Under the pieces are notes generated by a model. The model was given only the letters and a program-made list of their open reading frames with translations. It was not told the DNA's origin and did not search any database. A DNA stretch of 64,000 bases from positions 1 through 64,000 of the forward strand of contig MPUH01000085.1 in assembly GCA_001970955.1 (NCBI GenBank). The letters are read 5' to 3'. A program made the position numbers and the translations under genes. Below are positions 55,101-64,000 of the stretch, piece by piece (within the stretch, counting starts at the first letter, position 1; each line of letters begins with the position of its first letter). This DNA comes from Stentor coeruleus. Lineage: Eukaryota > Ciliophora > Heterotrichea > Heterotrichida > Stentoridae.

Positions 55101-58100
55101 AGTTTGTTGCTCATCAATAAGATCAGAGTATTTAAGCCATTTAATTCTTGAGNTCATAGGAAATATAGTAAGAGTTTGTTGCTCATCAATAAGATCAGAG
55201 TATTTAAGCCATTTAATTCTTGAGGTGCTCATTATTTCAGCTATTTGGACATATGACATTTTTCTTGTGTTTTGAAAAACTTTAGCACAATATAATATTA
55301 AATCTTCAGTTCCTTGACTTGATATTAATATTTCATCAATTTTCTTTAAGTACTCATCGTCAGGATCATCATCTTCAGCTAGTTTTTCTATATAAGCACA
55401 TAGTAAAGCTTTAGTATTTGCAATAATTATAAGCTTTTTTAGGTTTCTTTTCTTATAGTTTTGATATATTTTGATATAAAAGTTTATAAGGTTATATAAT
55501 TCGTCATTAGATTTACTAGTACAATTTTTTAAGTTTTGTAAATCATCACATAAAAGTATTGAAAAATTATCTTCAATGTTTTTCTCAGTTACTATTTTAT
55601 CAATTTCAATATAAAAATTGTTTTTTACAACTTTTAATTTTGGTTTTTCTTCCCCAATTTCTGAATTTTCACAAGTTTGTAACCGGTTTCCAATTTCTAG
55701 TTTTCTTATACAATAATCTATAAAAAACTTAGAAAATTTCCATGAATTGTTTGTTTGTATTTCTTCAGCAAATATTGGTAAGAGTTTGATATTATCTTGA
55801 ATAAGTAGACTATAACAATACATTTTAAATTCTAATATTTCATCAATATCAAAATTATAATTTGTATCAATATAATCAAAAAACTTTTTTCTATTAGATG
55901 CTTTAGATATTTTTAATGAAGAGTTTTTTATTGCGAGATTATAAAATTGGCATATATCAAGATTAAGATTTTTAAATAATGATAAAGCTTTTTCAATGAA
56001 ACTAAGTACTGAATAACTATTAACTTTTAAATCATGATTGCTTATAAAGTTAGAAAGTATTATTAAAATCCTTTTAATCAATATCATATATGTGTCTTTA
56101 GTATATATTTCTAGTAAATCTTTATTAGGAAATAAATAAAAGCATATTTTTTCAACTAAAATTCCTAAAATGATTTTTTTCTTTTCTTTTACTATATCAT
56201 TTTCCATATCTCCTCCTAATATTACATACTGATAAGCTTCTTCTTTGTTTTTATAAGAAAATATCTTAAACTTTTCTTCAATTTTATTCAATGATACTTT
56301 TATTTCATCATATAAATCATTATAAATACTATCATTATATGTTTCTATCATTGATATAAAATTCGCAATAGATTCCATAATTTTTGTCATCTTCACAAAA
56401 TGTACAACTTTTAATTCGATATTGTCGTTAATAAAAGTGATACTTGTAAAAAGCAAATAAAATATTTTTTTGTTTTTTAAATCAAAATTGTTTTCATAAA
56501 GGAAAATATGAATCAAGTCTAAAAAATACATTTTTATTAATTTATTGTTATTTTTCATATTAGTGAAATATTGTTGTCCTATTATTGATGTATATTTTAA
56601 GTTTTGAATAAATAAATCTTGACTATTTAGATCAGTTTCATAGATATAGAAATCTTCATATAGTTTAAATATTTTTTGATATTCGGTGTAAGAGAAAGGA
56701 AAATGTAGAGTAAAAGGGTATTTTTTTATTTTTATAAAAGACTTTAGGTTTTGTAGGCTGATTTCATGTGAGGGGATGATATTTTTAAAACAATTTCTCC
56801 AGATTTCTTTGATCATAAAACCTGTGATGTTGTTTTTTTCATAGAAATAACTGATAAATGCTTGCTCTTTTTCGATCCTGTATATTAATCTTAGAATTCT
56901 ATCTTCAATTGCTGAAATTATGAACTCAGAAAATAATGTTTCAAGGCAATTTGTATATATTTTTATGTTATTAAAAGTATTATTTTTCCATATTGATGCC
57001 GAAGTATTAAAAAAAACTTTAATTTTTTGTACAAAGTCTTCAATAAGCTCAGTTTCATTTTTTATTTTCGACACAATAAATTTTATATACCTATTGCTTT
57101 CTTCTTTATTATAAGATTCTACATACAACTTTTCTAAAGAATTTTCGATACAAATTAAAACATTAAAAGAAATATTGAATACGCCACTAGTGAAAATTGT
57201 TTCTGTTATAGATGATAATTCTTTATACAACTTAATCATTTGGAAATCTTCATTTATTTCACTATTTAAAATAACTTTTATCTTGTTATAACATTTTATA
57301 TGAACTTCCGACAAATTTTCAAGTATGAATAATATAAATTCAGATTTTATTTTATTACCCAATAGTCCAAAAATAGTATTTGAATAGTTTTGTAAATCAT
57401 TTTCTAAGTTTACTAAAAGAATTACAAAAAATGTTTCTTTGAAGTAAGGAGATTTATTTAATTCACCCCATTGCTCATGATTACTTTGAATATTTGTATT
57501 TATTTGTGATAATATATTTAAGAAAAAATCAATGTTTAATTCACTAGGTGTTTTTTGTGGTATTTTAAAAACTGATATAATTTGAACTGTATAATCAAAT
57601 AACTCATCAAAATTATCTTCTTTTAATGAGAAACTGTTTACTAAATATAATAGTTTTTTAATACCAAAATGTGAAATATTGTTATAATCAATGGTTTTTG
57701 GCATACTTTTAAGTGTTTTCAACAAATAATTGTAATTTTTGTTTTTAAGAAAATAAGAAATAAATAAGCAAATGGTAATTTCGTAAACAGTGTATTTTTC
57801 TTGATATGNTAAGAAAATAAGAAATAAATAAGCAAATGGTAATTTCGTAAACAGTGTATTTTTCTTGATATGCTTGACTAGAAATACAATTTTTTTCAAT
57901 GTTTATTAGATCTAGATCATAAATTAAAGTTAATGTATTATCTTTTAATTGGTATTGCAAATTTTTATGTTTTTTAAGCTCAATTCCTTCGTAATATATA
58001 ACGATTTCAAAGTAATTGTATTTATCAAAAAGATTATATTTAACAGATAAAATCCTATAGCTTTGGTTATCAAAAGTTTCCAAACCTTTTTCTTGAGGAA

Positions 58101-58395
58101 AATATACTTGGGGTTCAGAATTATTATTTGAATAAAATCGATATTGAAATGTAAGTTTAGATTCTGTTTCAAGTAAAAAACAATAAGTTAAAAGAATTTC
58201 TCTTGTTTCTAAGTTTGGATTGCCATTGTAATTTTTTATAGTATTTTCTTCGATTTTACTATGAATAGGTGTGCTTTTTTCGCAGATGTTTATATTTTCA
58301 AAAGAAAACTCGCTTTTATTCTCTTCATTTTGTTTTAGAATTTCAGCTTTTAAGTCCTCTTGAATATTTTCATCCAGACTTTGGTGATTTTCCAT
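52173..58395 (-). CDS. RNF213-like paralogue lacking the AAA+ core, gene 2 (about 2,028 aa)
   Basis: After collapsing the overlaps at N 57809 (64 bases) and N 55153 (72 bases), one frame of 2,028 residues runs from ATG 58393-58395 to TAA 52173. The N-terminus (MENHQSLDENIQEDLKAEIL, then ILLTYCFLLETESKLTFQYRF) matches gene 1's N-terminal region. Near 57,200 it jumps to gene 1's post-AAA region: NVLICIENSLEKL and NRYIKFIVSKIKNETE match NVSIVIENSLTKF and NYINFIVSKIRNESE. The rest stays collinear with gene 1 to the end. The skipped part of gene 1, about 41,790-49,600, includes every Walker motif. The RZ-like finger is kept as KCSDFCDYIYVIGDCG...GICEYDN, with three of four ligands plus Asp. It is likely an ATPase-free ligase-shell protein or a regulator of gene 1's product. 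Confidence 0.85.
54395..54545 (-). other. RZ-like finger in RNF213-like gene 2
   Basis: The pattern is C-x3-C-x17-C-x2-D with VIGDCGMP in the middle. That stretch is closer to animal RNF213 (GxCGRP) than gene 1's version, and IGGENLILFE follows. Confidence 0.6.
55082..55224. repeat. Unmerged contig overlap around N 55153
   Basis: 71 bases (55082-55152) recur exactly at 55154-55224, adding 24 false codons in frame to RNF213-like gene 2. Confidence 0.9.
57746..57872. repeat. Unmerged contig overlap around N 57809
   Basis: 63 bases (57746-57808) recur exactly at 57810-57872. Because the shift is 64 bases, the gene frame is broken artificially; the peptide YQEKYTVYEITICLF is read twice in two frames. 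Confidence 0.9.
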
Positions 58396-58686
58396 ATTAT
58401 AAAACTTTTAAATGTAGACAATTTTGGAAATTATACTGAGTAGATGATATTAAATCATAATAAAAAGAATCTAAATGCATAAAACATAATGGCTTCTAAA
58501 ATAAAAAAATGTATATAAAGCTGTATCAAAGAAAATATAAAATTATTTAGTTCAAGCTTTATTTCTGCCCAATATGAAAAATAAAATTTATAGTATGGCG
58601 AGGTAGAAAATATTTGAAATTTATTTTAAACTAAGATTAATAAGCATTAAATTCAGCTAGTCTAAAATGCTTATTCTCACTTTGGC
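58396..58686. other. Spacer between RNF213-like gene 2 and Rab gene 1
   Basis: There is no gene. From about 58,556 it matches 60,066-60,190, the corresponding spacer of the duplicated unit. Confidence 0.6.
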
Positions 58687-59277
58687 CTAATTTTTGCCAA
58701 CTTTAACCCCACAAAGATCATAGTTGAAGTCATACTTTCCTTTTTCAATGTTTTCATATATATGTGAAATAACTGTCATAAAGGCTTGATCTATATTAGT
58801 TCTTGTTTGGGCACTCGTTTCAATGAGAAAAATATTGTTTTGTCCTGCTAAATAAATTGCCTCTTCCATGGTGACTACCCTATTTTCCATTTGATCACTT
58901 TTATTACCCACTAACATAATAACAACGTGTTTATTTCCTTTTTCACGTATTTCACTAATCCATCTGGTAATATTTGTGAATGAATCTCGATTTGTTATAT
59001 CGTAAACAATGAAAACACATGCAGCACCTTGATAATATGTCTGAACTTCACTTCTAGATCTCTCTTCGTCAGGCTAAATACAACTTACAATATCCCAGAT
59101 ATGAACTTTGAATACTTTATCATTAATAGAAGTCATGCAAGTCCAATATTGAATTCCAATTGTCGAATGATAATTATTTTCGAAAGTATGTGTTGCGAAT
59201 TGCAATATAATATTGGATTTACCTACCCCTGCATCTCCTACTATTATAAACTTCAATAAATAGGAAAATGATTCCAT
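58687..59277 (-). CDS. Rab2-like small GTPase, copy 1, two exons (191 aa)
   Basis: Exons 59277-59089 and 59073-58687 join through a 15-nt intron. G1 is GDAGVGKSN, the Thr of STIGI stands in switch I, G4 is GNKSD and G5 is ETSAQ. Downstream, IYENIEKGKYDFN and CGVKVG match the Rab2/Rab14 C-terminal region. G3 is abnormal: WDIPDEERSRS instead of WDTAGQExxRS, so the conserved Gly and catalytic Gln are Asp and Glu. The protein ends VKVGKN with no C-terminal Cys pair; no downstream GT...AG exon supplying one was found. It is probably a GTP-binding protein with poor hydrolysis and no prenyl anchor. It sits just upstream of RNF213-like gene 2's 5' end, on the same strand. Confidence 0.85.
59074..59088 (-). 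other. 15-nt intron in Rab copy 1
   Basis: The reverse strand reads GTAAGTTGTATTTAG. It sits exactly after the WDI of the G3 motif, phase 0, with an in-frame TAG if retained. Confidence 0.9.
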
Positions 59278-59734
59278 TTATATTATTTCAACAAAATACA
59301 TAGAATTTTCTTATCATGAAAACTCTGAAGTATTTTAGTATAGTGGATAAAAAAGTAACTAATGATAGTAAGGATTTTATAAAGTATATAATTAAATTAA
59401 GAAAATAAAATATACAGTCAAGTTGGAATAATAAATCAACACTTAGAAAATAGAGATTGATTTTATAATAGTTAGATTTTACAAGATATTTAATTAATAA
59501 AACATACGCAAATCGGATAATTTATATTGAGAAGAATTTAGATCTGTATATGAATATATTAAAGCAAATAACGCAATTATAGCAACTGAACACTGTGGCA
59601 AGAAAGCTTCTAAATAGTTCGCCCAACAATAAATGAAGGAAAATTTGGAATGGCCAATTCACTATCAAGGAATTATGAAAAGAATTTGGTCTGGGAAAAC
59701 TCTTCAAATTATTGTGCATTCCTAGATATCAAGA
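59278..59734. other. Intergenic region, possible coding relic
   Basis: No intact gene is present. Around 59,530-59,720 the plus strand reads partly like protein (EEFRSVYEYIKANNAIIATE) with stops. I recognise no family and cannot exclude chance. Confidence 0.35.
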
Positions 59735-60065
59735 AAATTTCATCAAAAGTTTCCAAGCCTATTTCTTGAGGAAAATAATCTTGGGGTTCATAATTATTAT
59801 TTGAATAAAATCAATATTAATATAAAAGTTTAGATATGATTTCGAGTAGAAAAATAAGTAATAGAATTTCTCTTTTTCAAAGTTTGGTTGCCATCGTAAT
59901 TTTTATAGTTTTTCTTCGATTTTACTATGAATAAGGATGCTTTTTTCGCAAACGCTTATAAATTAAAAAAAACTCGCTTGCATTCTCTTTATAATTTCAA
60001 TGACCAAGTCTTCTTGAATATTTTCCTTTTTTCATCCAGGCTTGTGTAATTTTCCATGTAATAAA
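59735..60065 (-). pseudogene. Relic of a third RNF213-like 5' end
   Basis: This stretch is a decayed copy of 58070-58395, the first 110 codons of RNF213-like gene 2. Examples are the tract near 59,755-59,815, which matches 58,070-58,140, and the start ATGGAAAATTACACAAGCCT at about 60,055, which matches ATGGAAAATCACCAAAGTCT. Frame changes break it. Together with Rab copy 2 it defines a duplicated unit of about 1.7 kb. Confidence 0.8.
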
Positions 60066-60196
60066 GCTTTATTGCTGCCAGTGTGAAAAATAAAAATCTA
60101 TAATAGGGTGAGGTAGAGTATTTTTTTAATAAATTTTAAATTAAGATTAATAAGCATTAAATTCAGTTAGTCTAAAATATTTATTCTTGTTTCTAT

Positions 60197-60787
60197 CTAA
60201 TTATTGATAATTTTAATCCCACAAAGTTGATTGTTGAGGTCATACTTTCCTCTCTCAATATTTTCATATATATGCGAAATAACTGTCATAAAAGCTTGAT
60301 CTATATTAGTATTTGCTTTAGCACTCGTTTCAATGAAAAAAATATTATTTTGAAGAGCAAAATAAATTCCCTCTTCCATAGAGACTACCCTATTTTCAAA
60401 TTGATCACTTTTATTACCTACTAGTAAAATAACAATATGATTATTTCCATAATCACGTATTTCACGAAGCCATGTAGAAATATTTGTGAATGAATCTCGA
60501 TTTGTTATATCATAAACTATTAGAGCACATATAGAACCTCGATAATATGACCGAGTTATACTTCTAAAATTTTCGTTGCCAGCCTAGATATAACTTACAA
60601 TATCCCAGATATGAATTTTTAATAATTTGTCATTAATAGAAGCTATGTAAGTGTCAAATCCAGCTCCAATTGTCAAATCATAATTATTTTTGAAAGTATG
60701 ATTTATAAGTTGTGATATAATACTGGATTTACCAACTTTCGCATCTCCAACTACAATAAATTTCAATATATAGGAATATGAAGCCAT
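60197..60787 (-). CDS. Rab2-like small GTPase, copy 2, two exons (191 aa)
   Basis: Exons 60787-60599 and 60583-60197 join through a 15-nt intron at the same site as in copy 1. G1 is GDAKVGKSS, G4 GNKSD and G5 ETSAK. The stretch FRSITRSYYRG and the C-terminal YDLNNQLCGIKI follow Rab2/Rab14 closely. G3 is WDIAGNENFRS: Gly is kept but the catalytic Gln is Asn, a change expected to slow GTP hydrolysis. It ends GIKIINN without C-terminal cysteines, so no standard geranylgeranylation. Copy 1 and copy 2 are about equal in length and collinear; copy 2 is the less diverged from canonical Rab2. Confidence 0.85.
60584..60598 (-). other. 15-nt intron in Rab copy 2
   Basis: The reverse strand reads GTAAGTTATATCTAG, at the same phase 0 site inside G3 as in copy 1, so it predates the duplication. 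Confidence 0.9.
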
Positions 60788-61754
60788 TTATATAAATCAA
60801 CAAGAGGTTAGCGTAATAAAAAATATATAATATAAGAGTTTATGGTAAAGTATTTTAATATATTGTTGTGCTCAGATGCTTTTAGGGATCAAGACTTTCC
60901 TCTGTTTCAAAAGAAGAATTTTTGTTGCAATAAAATTATAAATTTGATGCATACTTACTACCACAAAAAAAATCCATAAACACAAAGAGCAAGGCGAATT
61001 TTTGGTCTAGTCAAATTATGATTTTCCCTAATGTTATTTAAATTTTATAATCAACATAAATTATTTTAAGTGTCATAATAAAATTTGAAAATACTATATT
61101 TTTAAAATATAATGAAATGTCATTGATATCATAAGCAAATTTGATGCCGAGATGATTATTTTTATAGATTTTACTGTGCGACTAAATATTGCAAAAACAC
61201 TAAAACTAAATATTTTCTATTATCCCTAGTGATATCTATAAAACTTGTTCAGAATCAAATTCTTAGTTGTCTAAGAATACCATAAGAACTTTAAAATGTG
61301 CCTAAAGCAAGATGGATTCTTTAAGAAGAATAAGTTGAACACAAGATTTGTATCCATCATCTTGACACTAAAGAAAAGAAACAGCAAAGATATTCTCAGT
61401 CATTCAAGGAGCCAAATGATTAGTGACAACAAGTGGTTTAACATATTAAATCAATCTAAAAAAGAATTTATAGGATCAATAAACTTCAATCAGACACTGT
61501 TTAAACAATACTACTGTACTGACTAACTCTCCATTAATTATGTTTGTTCTTTAACACAAATAAGTATGCAATATAAAAATATTAATAACTGAATTAGTAT
61601 TTGTGTAGTATAAATATTAAGTGTTTGTGGAATAGCTTTATTAAAATAACGCTAATTTATGTATAATTGATTCACTAGGGTTAAAATTGATCAGCATTAG
61701 TATCATATAAAAAAAAATCGTAACTTTATAATACATTTGAAGGAAAATAAAAAC
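60788..61754. other. Gene-poor stretch
   Basis: A 76-codon plus ORF (61296-61526, true ATG, MCLKQDGFFKKNKLNT) is rich in Lys/Asn, with no recognised motif or homologue here; it may be chance. Nothing else is supported. Confidence 0.4.
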
Positions 61755-62585
61755 ATGAGACCCACATCTGCACATCCATTAGCAAGATCTCAATCAAATA
61801 ATGCTATAAAATGGACACCTGGAAGACCTTTAACAGCTCTAACATATCAGGCTCAAAATAAAAATCAATCAAACAAAGAACTTATTGCTGAATTATCCTT
61901 TGATAGTCCACATGCTAAGTTACCAAAGGAATCATTAGGGTCAAGACTTAGTAATACAGTTAGTAGGCCACAGAGTGCAATAATTAAAGCAAGACCAACA
62001 TTCAAAGTTAACACAATGGTTATACCTAAAACTAATATAACTCAATATACAGACAATAAAAAAGAAAGAATAGATCTGATTAAAAAACTTCAAAAATTTT
62101 GCAATACTCGATCGTTAAAACTCTTTGAAGATAATATAAAAGAAGAATATATACCGAAAATTGAATACCAAAATACTTTGGCTATAGAAGTTAAGAGAAT
62201 ATGGGATAAAAATGATTGTATTTCTTATCAGAATAAGATACTTGATAGCACAAAATATGAAGATCTGAAAAATCAGACACGAAAAATTAGACCGCTAAGT
62301 GCAGCTAAAAGTGGTAAATCTTTTCATCGTATAAATCATTTTTTCATTCCTGGATTAGATAAAATAAATTCAGATGATTTGTCGATAATTCCCGAAAGCA
62401 AAGATAAAGGATTAGATTCTTTAGGAATTGACTCCTCCGAACTAAAGTTTTTCAAGAAACCTTGTGACATCAAGATTTTCAATTTCAATATAAATCAAAA
62501 ACCTCCTATTTCAGGGTTTAAAGGCAAATTGGTCAAGAAAAACAGAAGAAGAATAGCAATTTCATTTAAAAAACCAATAGAATAA
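61755..62585 (+). CDS. Hypothetical basic protein with RPxSA motifs (276 aa)
   Basis: The first ATG is at 61755; the frame extends six codons upstream without a start. The product is Lys/Ser-rich and largely disordered. It carries four related short motifs: RPTSA (near residue 2), RPLTA, RPQSA and RPLSA (followed by AKSGK). Such RPxSA motifs recur in ciliary and basal-body proteins of ciliates and algae, which hints at a cytoskeletal or ciliary protein, but no domain is recognised. The C-terminus is basic (KKNRRRIAISFKKPIE). It converges with the HEAT-repeat gene, 205 bp apart. Confidence 0.65.
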   Translation: MRPTSAHPLARSQSNNAIKWTPGRPLTALTYQAQNKNQSNKELIAELSFDSPHAKLPKESLGSRLSNTVSRPQSAIIKARPTFKVNTMVIPKTNITQYTDNKKERIDLIKKLQKFCNTRSLKLFEDNIKEEYIPKIEYQNTLAIEVKRIWDKNDCISYQNKILDSTKYEDLKNQTRKIRPLSAAKSGKSFHRINHFFIPGLDKINSDDLSIIPESKDKGLDSLGIDSSELKFFKKPCDIKIFNFNINQKPPISGFKGKLVKKNRRRIAISFKKPIE

Positions 62586-62790
62586 ATATACCCCCGAAAA
62601 AACCAAAAATCATAACATAAAACTATCTAAAATACCAACAAAACCTTAAAAACTACATAAAATTCTTAACTCAAAATAAAACCCATACCCCACCTGATTT
62701 TCATAATTTTCTTTCATCTCAATCACATTATATAAAACTAAAACCCATCTTATAACCTAACTATCTTAAATCTCTTAACAATCATCAAGC

Positions 62791-64000
62791 TTAATTTCCA
62801 TCATTTTGATGTTGTATCTTATACTTGATAAACTCAATCAAATTTTCCAAAGCCTCCAAAGCATGATCCTTAACTTCATCATCTTTACACATAACAGCTT
62901 TATTCCTAAAAACCTCAACTCCATTATTCATCATCTCAACAACCCCCAAAGCTTTAAGCACACTATCATATTTTTCATCACAAAAAATATCAAAAAACGC
63001 ATTCAACGCTTCAGTATTAACCTCAACACTTTTATTCCCACAGCATTTTACTAATGCTTTTACAATATCTTCAACAATTTGTAAAGCTAAATCTCCCTTT
63101 CCTATCACTGCTAAAGCACCAAGAAGATTTTCAGTAACCTCATCATTATCTTTATAAATCCCTTGTAATACAATAGGTATATAATTATTTTTTTGATCCT
63201 GTATATTATTTACTATAGAATCTGGGTATTTTTTACATATTGAACACATGTTTTTGCTTACTATTTCTAAGAGTTCAATGAAGTTTTCTTGAAATTCAGT
63301 TTCTTCTTCTGAGAATTCAAGAGCTCGATCAAGATGATCAATAAGCATAACCCAAAGTTCATTACAATGATTAGTAAAACATGATGTGTTGAGAATAAGG
63401 TTTTGAATACAAGAAAATGCAGCACATTGAAGACTGATCATTGTTGACATTAGATCAGGGTAGTTAAATATTGATAATGCCACATCTTTACTTACCCCAT
63501 TCGCTGATTTTCCTATGGATTTTATGTTTTCTAATGTTAAATGGCTAAGAACAAGAGGTTCTTCATCAGCTTCAACACTAAGAAGATTAGTCAATATTTC
63601 TAAACTGTTTTGTTGAGCTTTAGCTTCACCTATCCAAAAGTGTTCTTGACCTTTAAAGTTATCATCTGTAAGTTTAGATGAAATATTTGTCAGAAATTCT
63701 CCATGTATATCAACAGTAAGCATTTCTAATACAATTGGTAATGAGTATCTAAATATTTCATCATAATTCCCTGTTTCTTGTAAAGCAGAAGTCATAAGCC
63801 CAACAACAGCAATTTTGACTTCAGATTCTAATCCATTAAGTAATGCAAACAATTGTTGTGAATATTGTCTTACAAGTTTTTGGCTAGTTTGAATATTTGA
63901 TTCAACACATAGATTAAGTAAATCAATTGCAGGAAGGGCTAAAGTTTTGTTTCTAGTAAGAATTGCTTGAACACACTGTGTAAATAATTCACTTGAAGAA
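62791..64000 (-). CDS. HEATR3/SYO1-like HEAT-repeat protein, 3' part (at least 403 aa)
   Basis: The frame is open from TAA at 62791 to the window edge at 64000, so the 5' end is outside. The product is a helical HEAT/ARM repeat protein, with regions such as SLQCAAFSCIQNLILNTS. The C-terminal EALNAFFDIFCDEKYDSVL...ALGVVEMM and ALENLIEFIKYK resemble the end of HEATR3/SYO1, the chaperone that imports ribosomal proteins uL18 and uL5 for 5S RNP assembly. That match is from memory of the family and is moderate; other HEAT proteins remain possible. The acidic surface (EEETEFQENFIELLE) fits a chaperone for basic ribosomal proteins. Confidence 0.6.
   Translation of the reverse strand, partial: SSSELFTQCVQAILTRNKTLALPAIDLLNLCVESNIQTSQKLVRQYSQQLFALLNGLESEVKIAVVGLMTSALQETGNYDEIFRYSLPIVLEMLTVDIHGEFLTNISSKLTDDNFKGQEHFWIGEAKAQQNSLEILTNLLSVEADEEPLVLSHLTLENIKSIGKSANGVSKDVALSIFNYPDLMSTMISLQCAAFSCIQNLILNTSCFTNHCNELWVMLIDHLDRALEFSEEETEFQENFIELLEIVSKNMCSICKKYPDSIVNNIQDQKNNYIPIVLQGIYKDNDEVTENLLGALAVIGKGDLALQIVEDIVKALVKCCGNKSVEVNTEALNAFFDIFCDEKYDSVLKALGVVEMMNNGVEVFRNKAVMCKDDEVKDHALEALENLIEFIKYKIQHQNDGN

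Noticed and set aside
58687-58701. Extra intron GTTGGCAAAAATTAG at the end of Rab copy 1 leading to another exon
   Set aside because: The 5' site is not GTAA/GTAT, the extension gives only a few residues without Cys, and copy 2 lacks it.

Overview
The window looks like macronuclear DNA of a heterotrich ciliate close to Stentor. It is AT-rich, coding-dense and read with the standard genetic code: open frames of 1,000 to 4,800 codons use none of TAA, TAG or TGA internally. Its spliceosomal introns are only 15-16 nt, GT...AG, most ending in TATAG, TTTAG or CTTAG; six could be placed because removing them restores known protein folds. No tRNA, rRNA, CRISPR array or intact mobile element was recognised.

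Layout. 1-6.6 kb is a decaying tandem array: two copies of an unknown gene A, one 5'-cut copy and one relic of an unknown gene B, and a broken CKS (cyclin-dependent kinase subunit) gene. 6.6-27.7 kb is a dense run of ordinary single-copy genes: an EF-hand-like protein, a MYND-TPR protein (ZMYND12-like), a TBC Rab-GAP, a calpain-fold protein with Ser in place of the catalytic Cys, a PP2C phosphatase with two mini-introns, a basic protein, a long IQ/heptad-repeat protein, a MORN protein, a MGRN1-like RING ligase, a chorismate-lyase-like protein, a FAR1-domain protein and a coiled-coil protein. 28.1-34.4 kb is the alveolate-type P4-ATPase/guanylyl cyclase fusion, followed by a second MORN protein.

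36.8-60.8 kb is the most striking part. It holds two tandem giant RNF213-like genes. The first (about 4,835 aa) has the AAA+ motor core. The second (about 2,028 aa) has the same N-terminal and C-terminal parts, but the whole AAA+ region is missing. Beyond them come two Rab2-like GTPases with altered switch-II motifs and no C-terminal cysteines, separated by a relic of a third RNF213-like 5' end. This part of the locus grew by segmental duplication. 61.7-64 kb carries a protein with RPxSA motifs and the 3' part of a HEATR3/SYO1-like HEAT-repeat gene that runs off the window.

Quality warning: twelve single N bases lie in the window. Ten are flanked by near-identical direct repeats of about 44-160 nt, the mark of overlapping contig ends joined without merging. 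They add false duplicated peptides or frame breaks to four genes, and lengths here are given after collapsing them. A twelfth kind of join, the N inside the first RNF213-like gene, has no overlap, and dropping that base restores one frame.

Functional themes: ciliary or cortical proteins (MORN, IQ, ZMYND12-like, RPxSA), Ca2+/cGMP/phosphatase signalling, Rab control (TBC, Rab2-like) and ubiquitin or AAA biology (RNF213-like, MGRN1-like). Five genes begin Met-Gly with nearby cysteines, suggesting membrane attachment by N-acylation.
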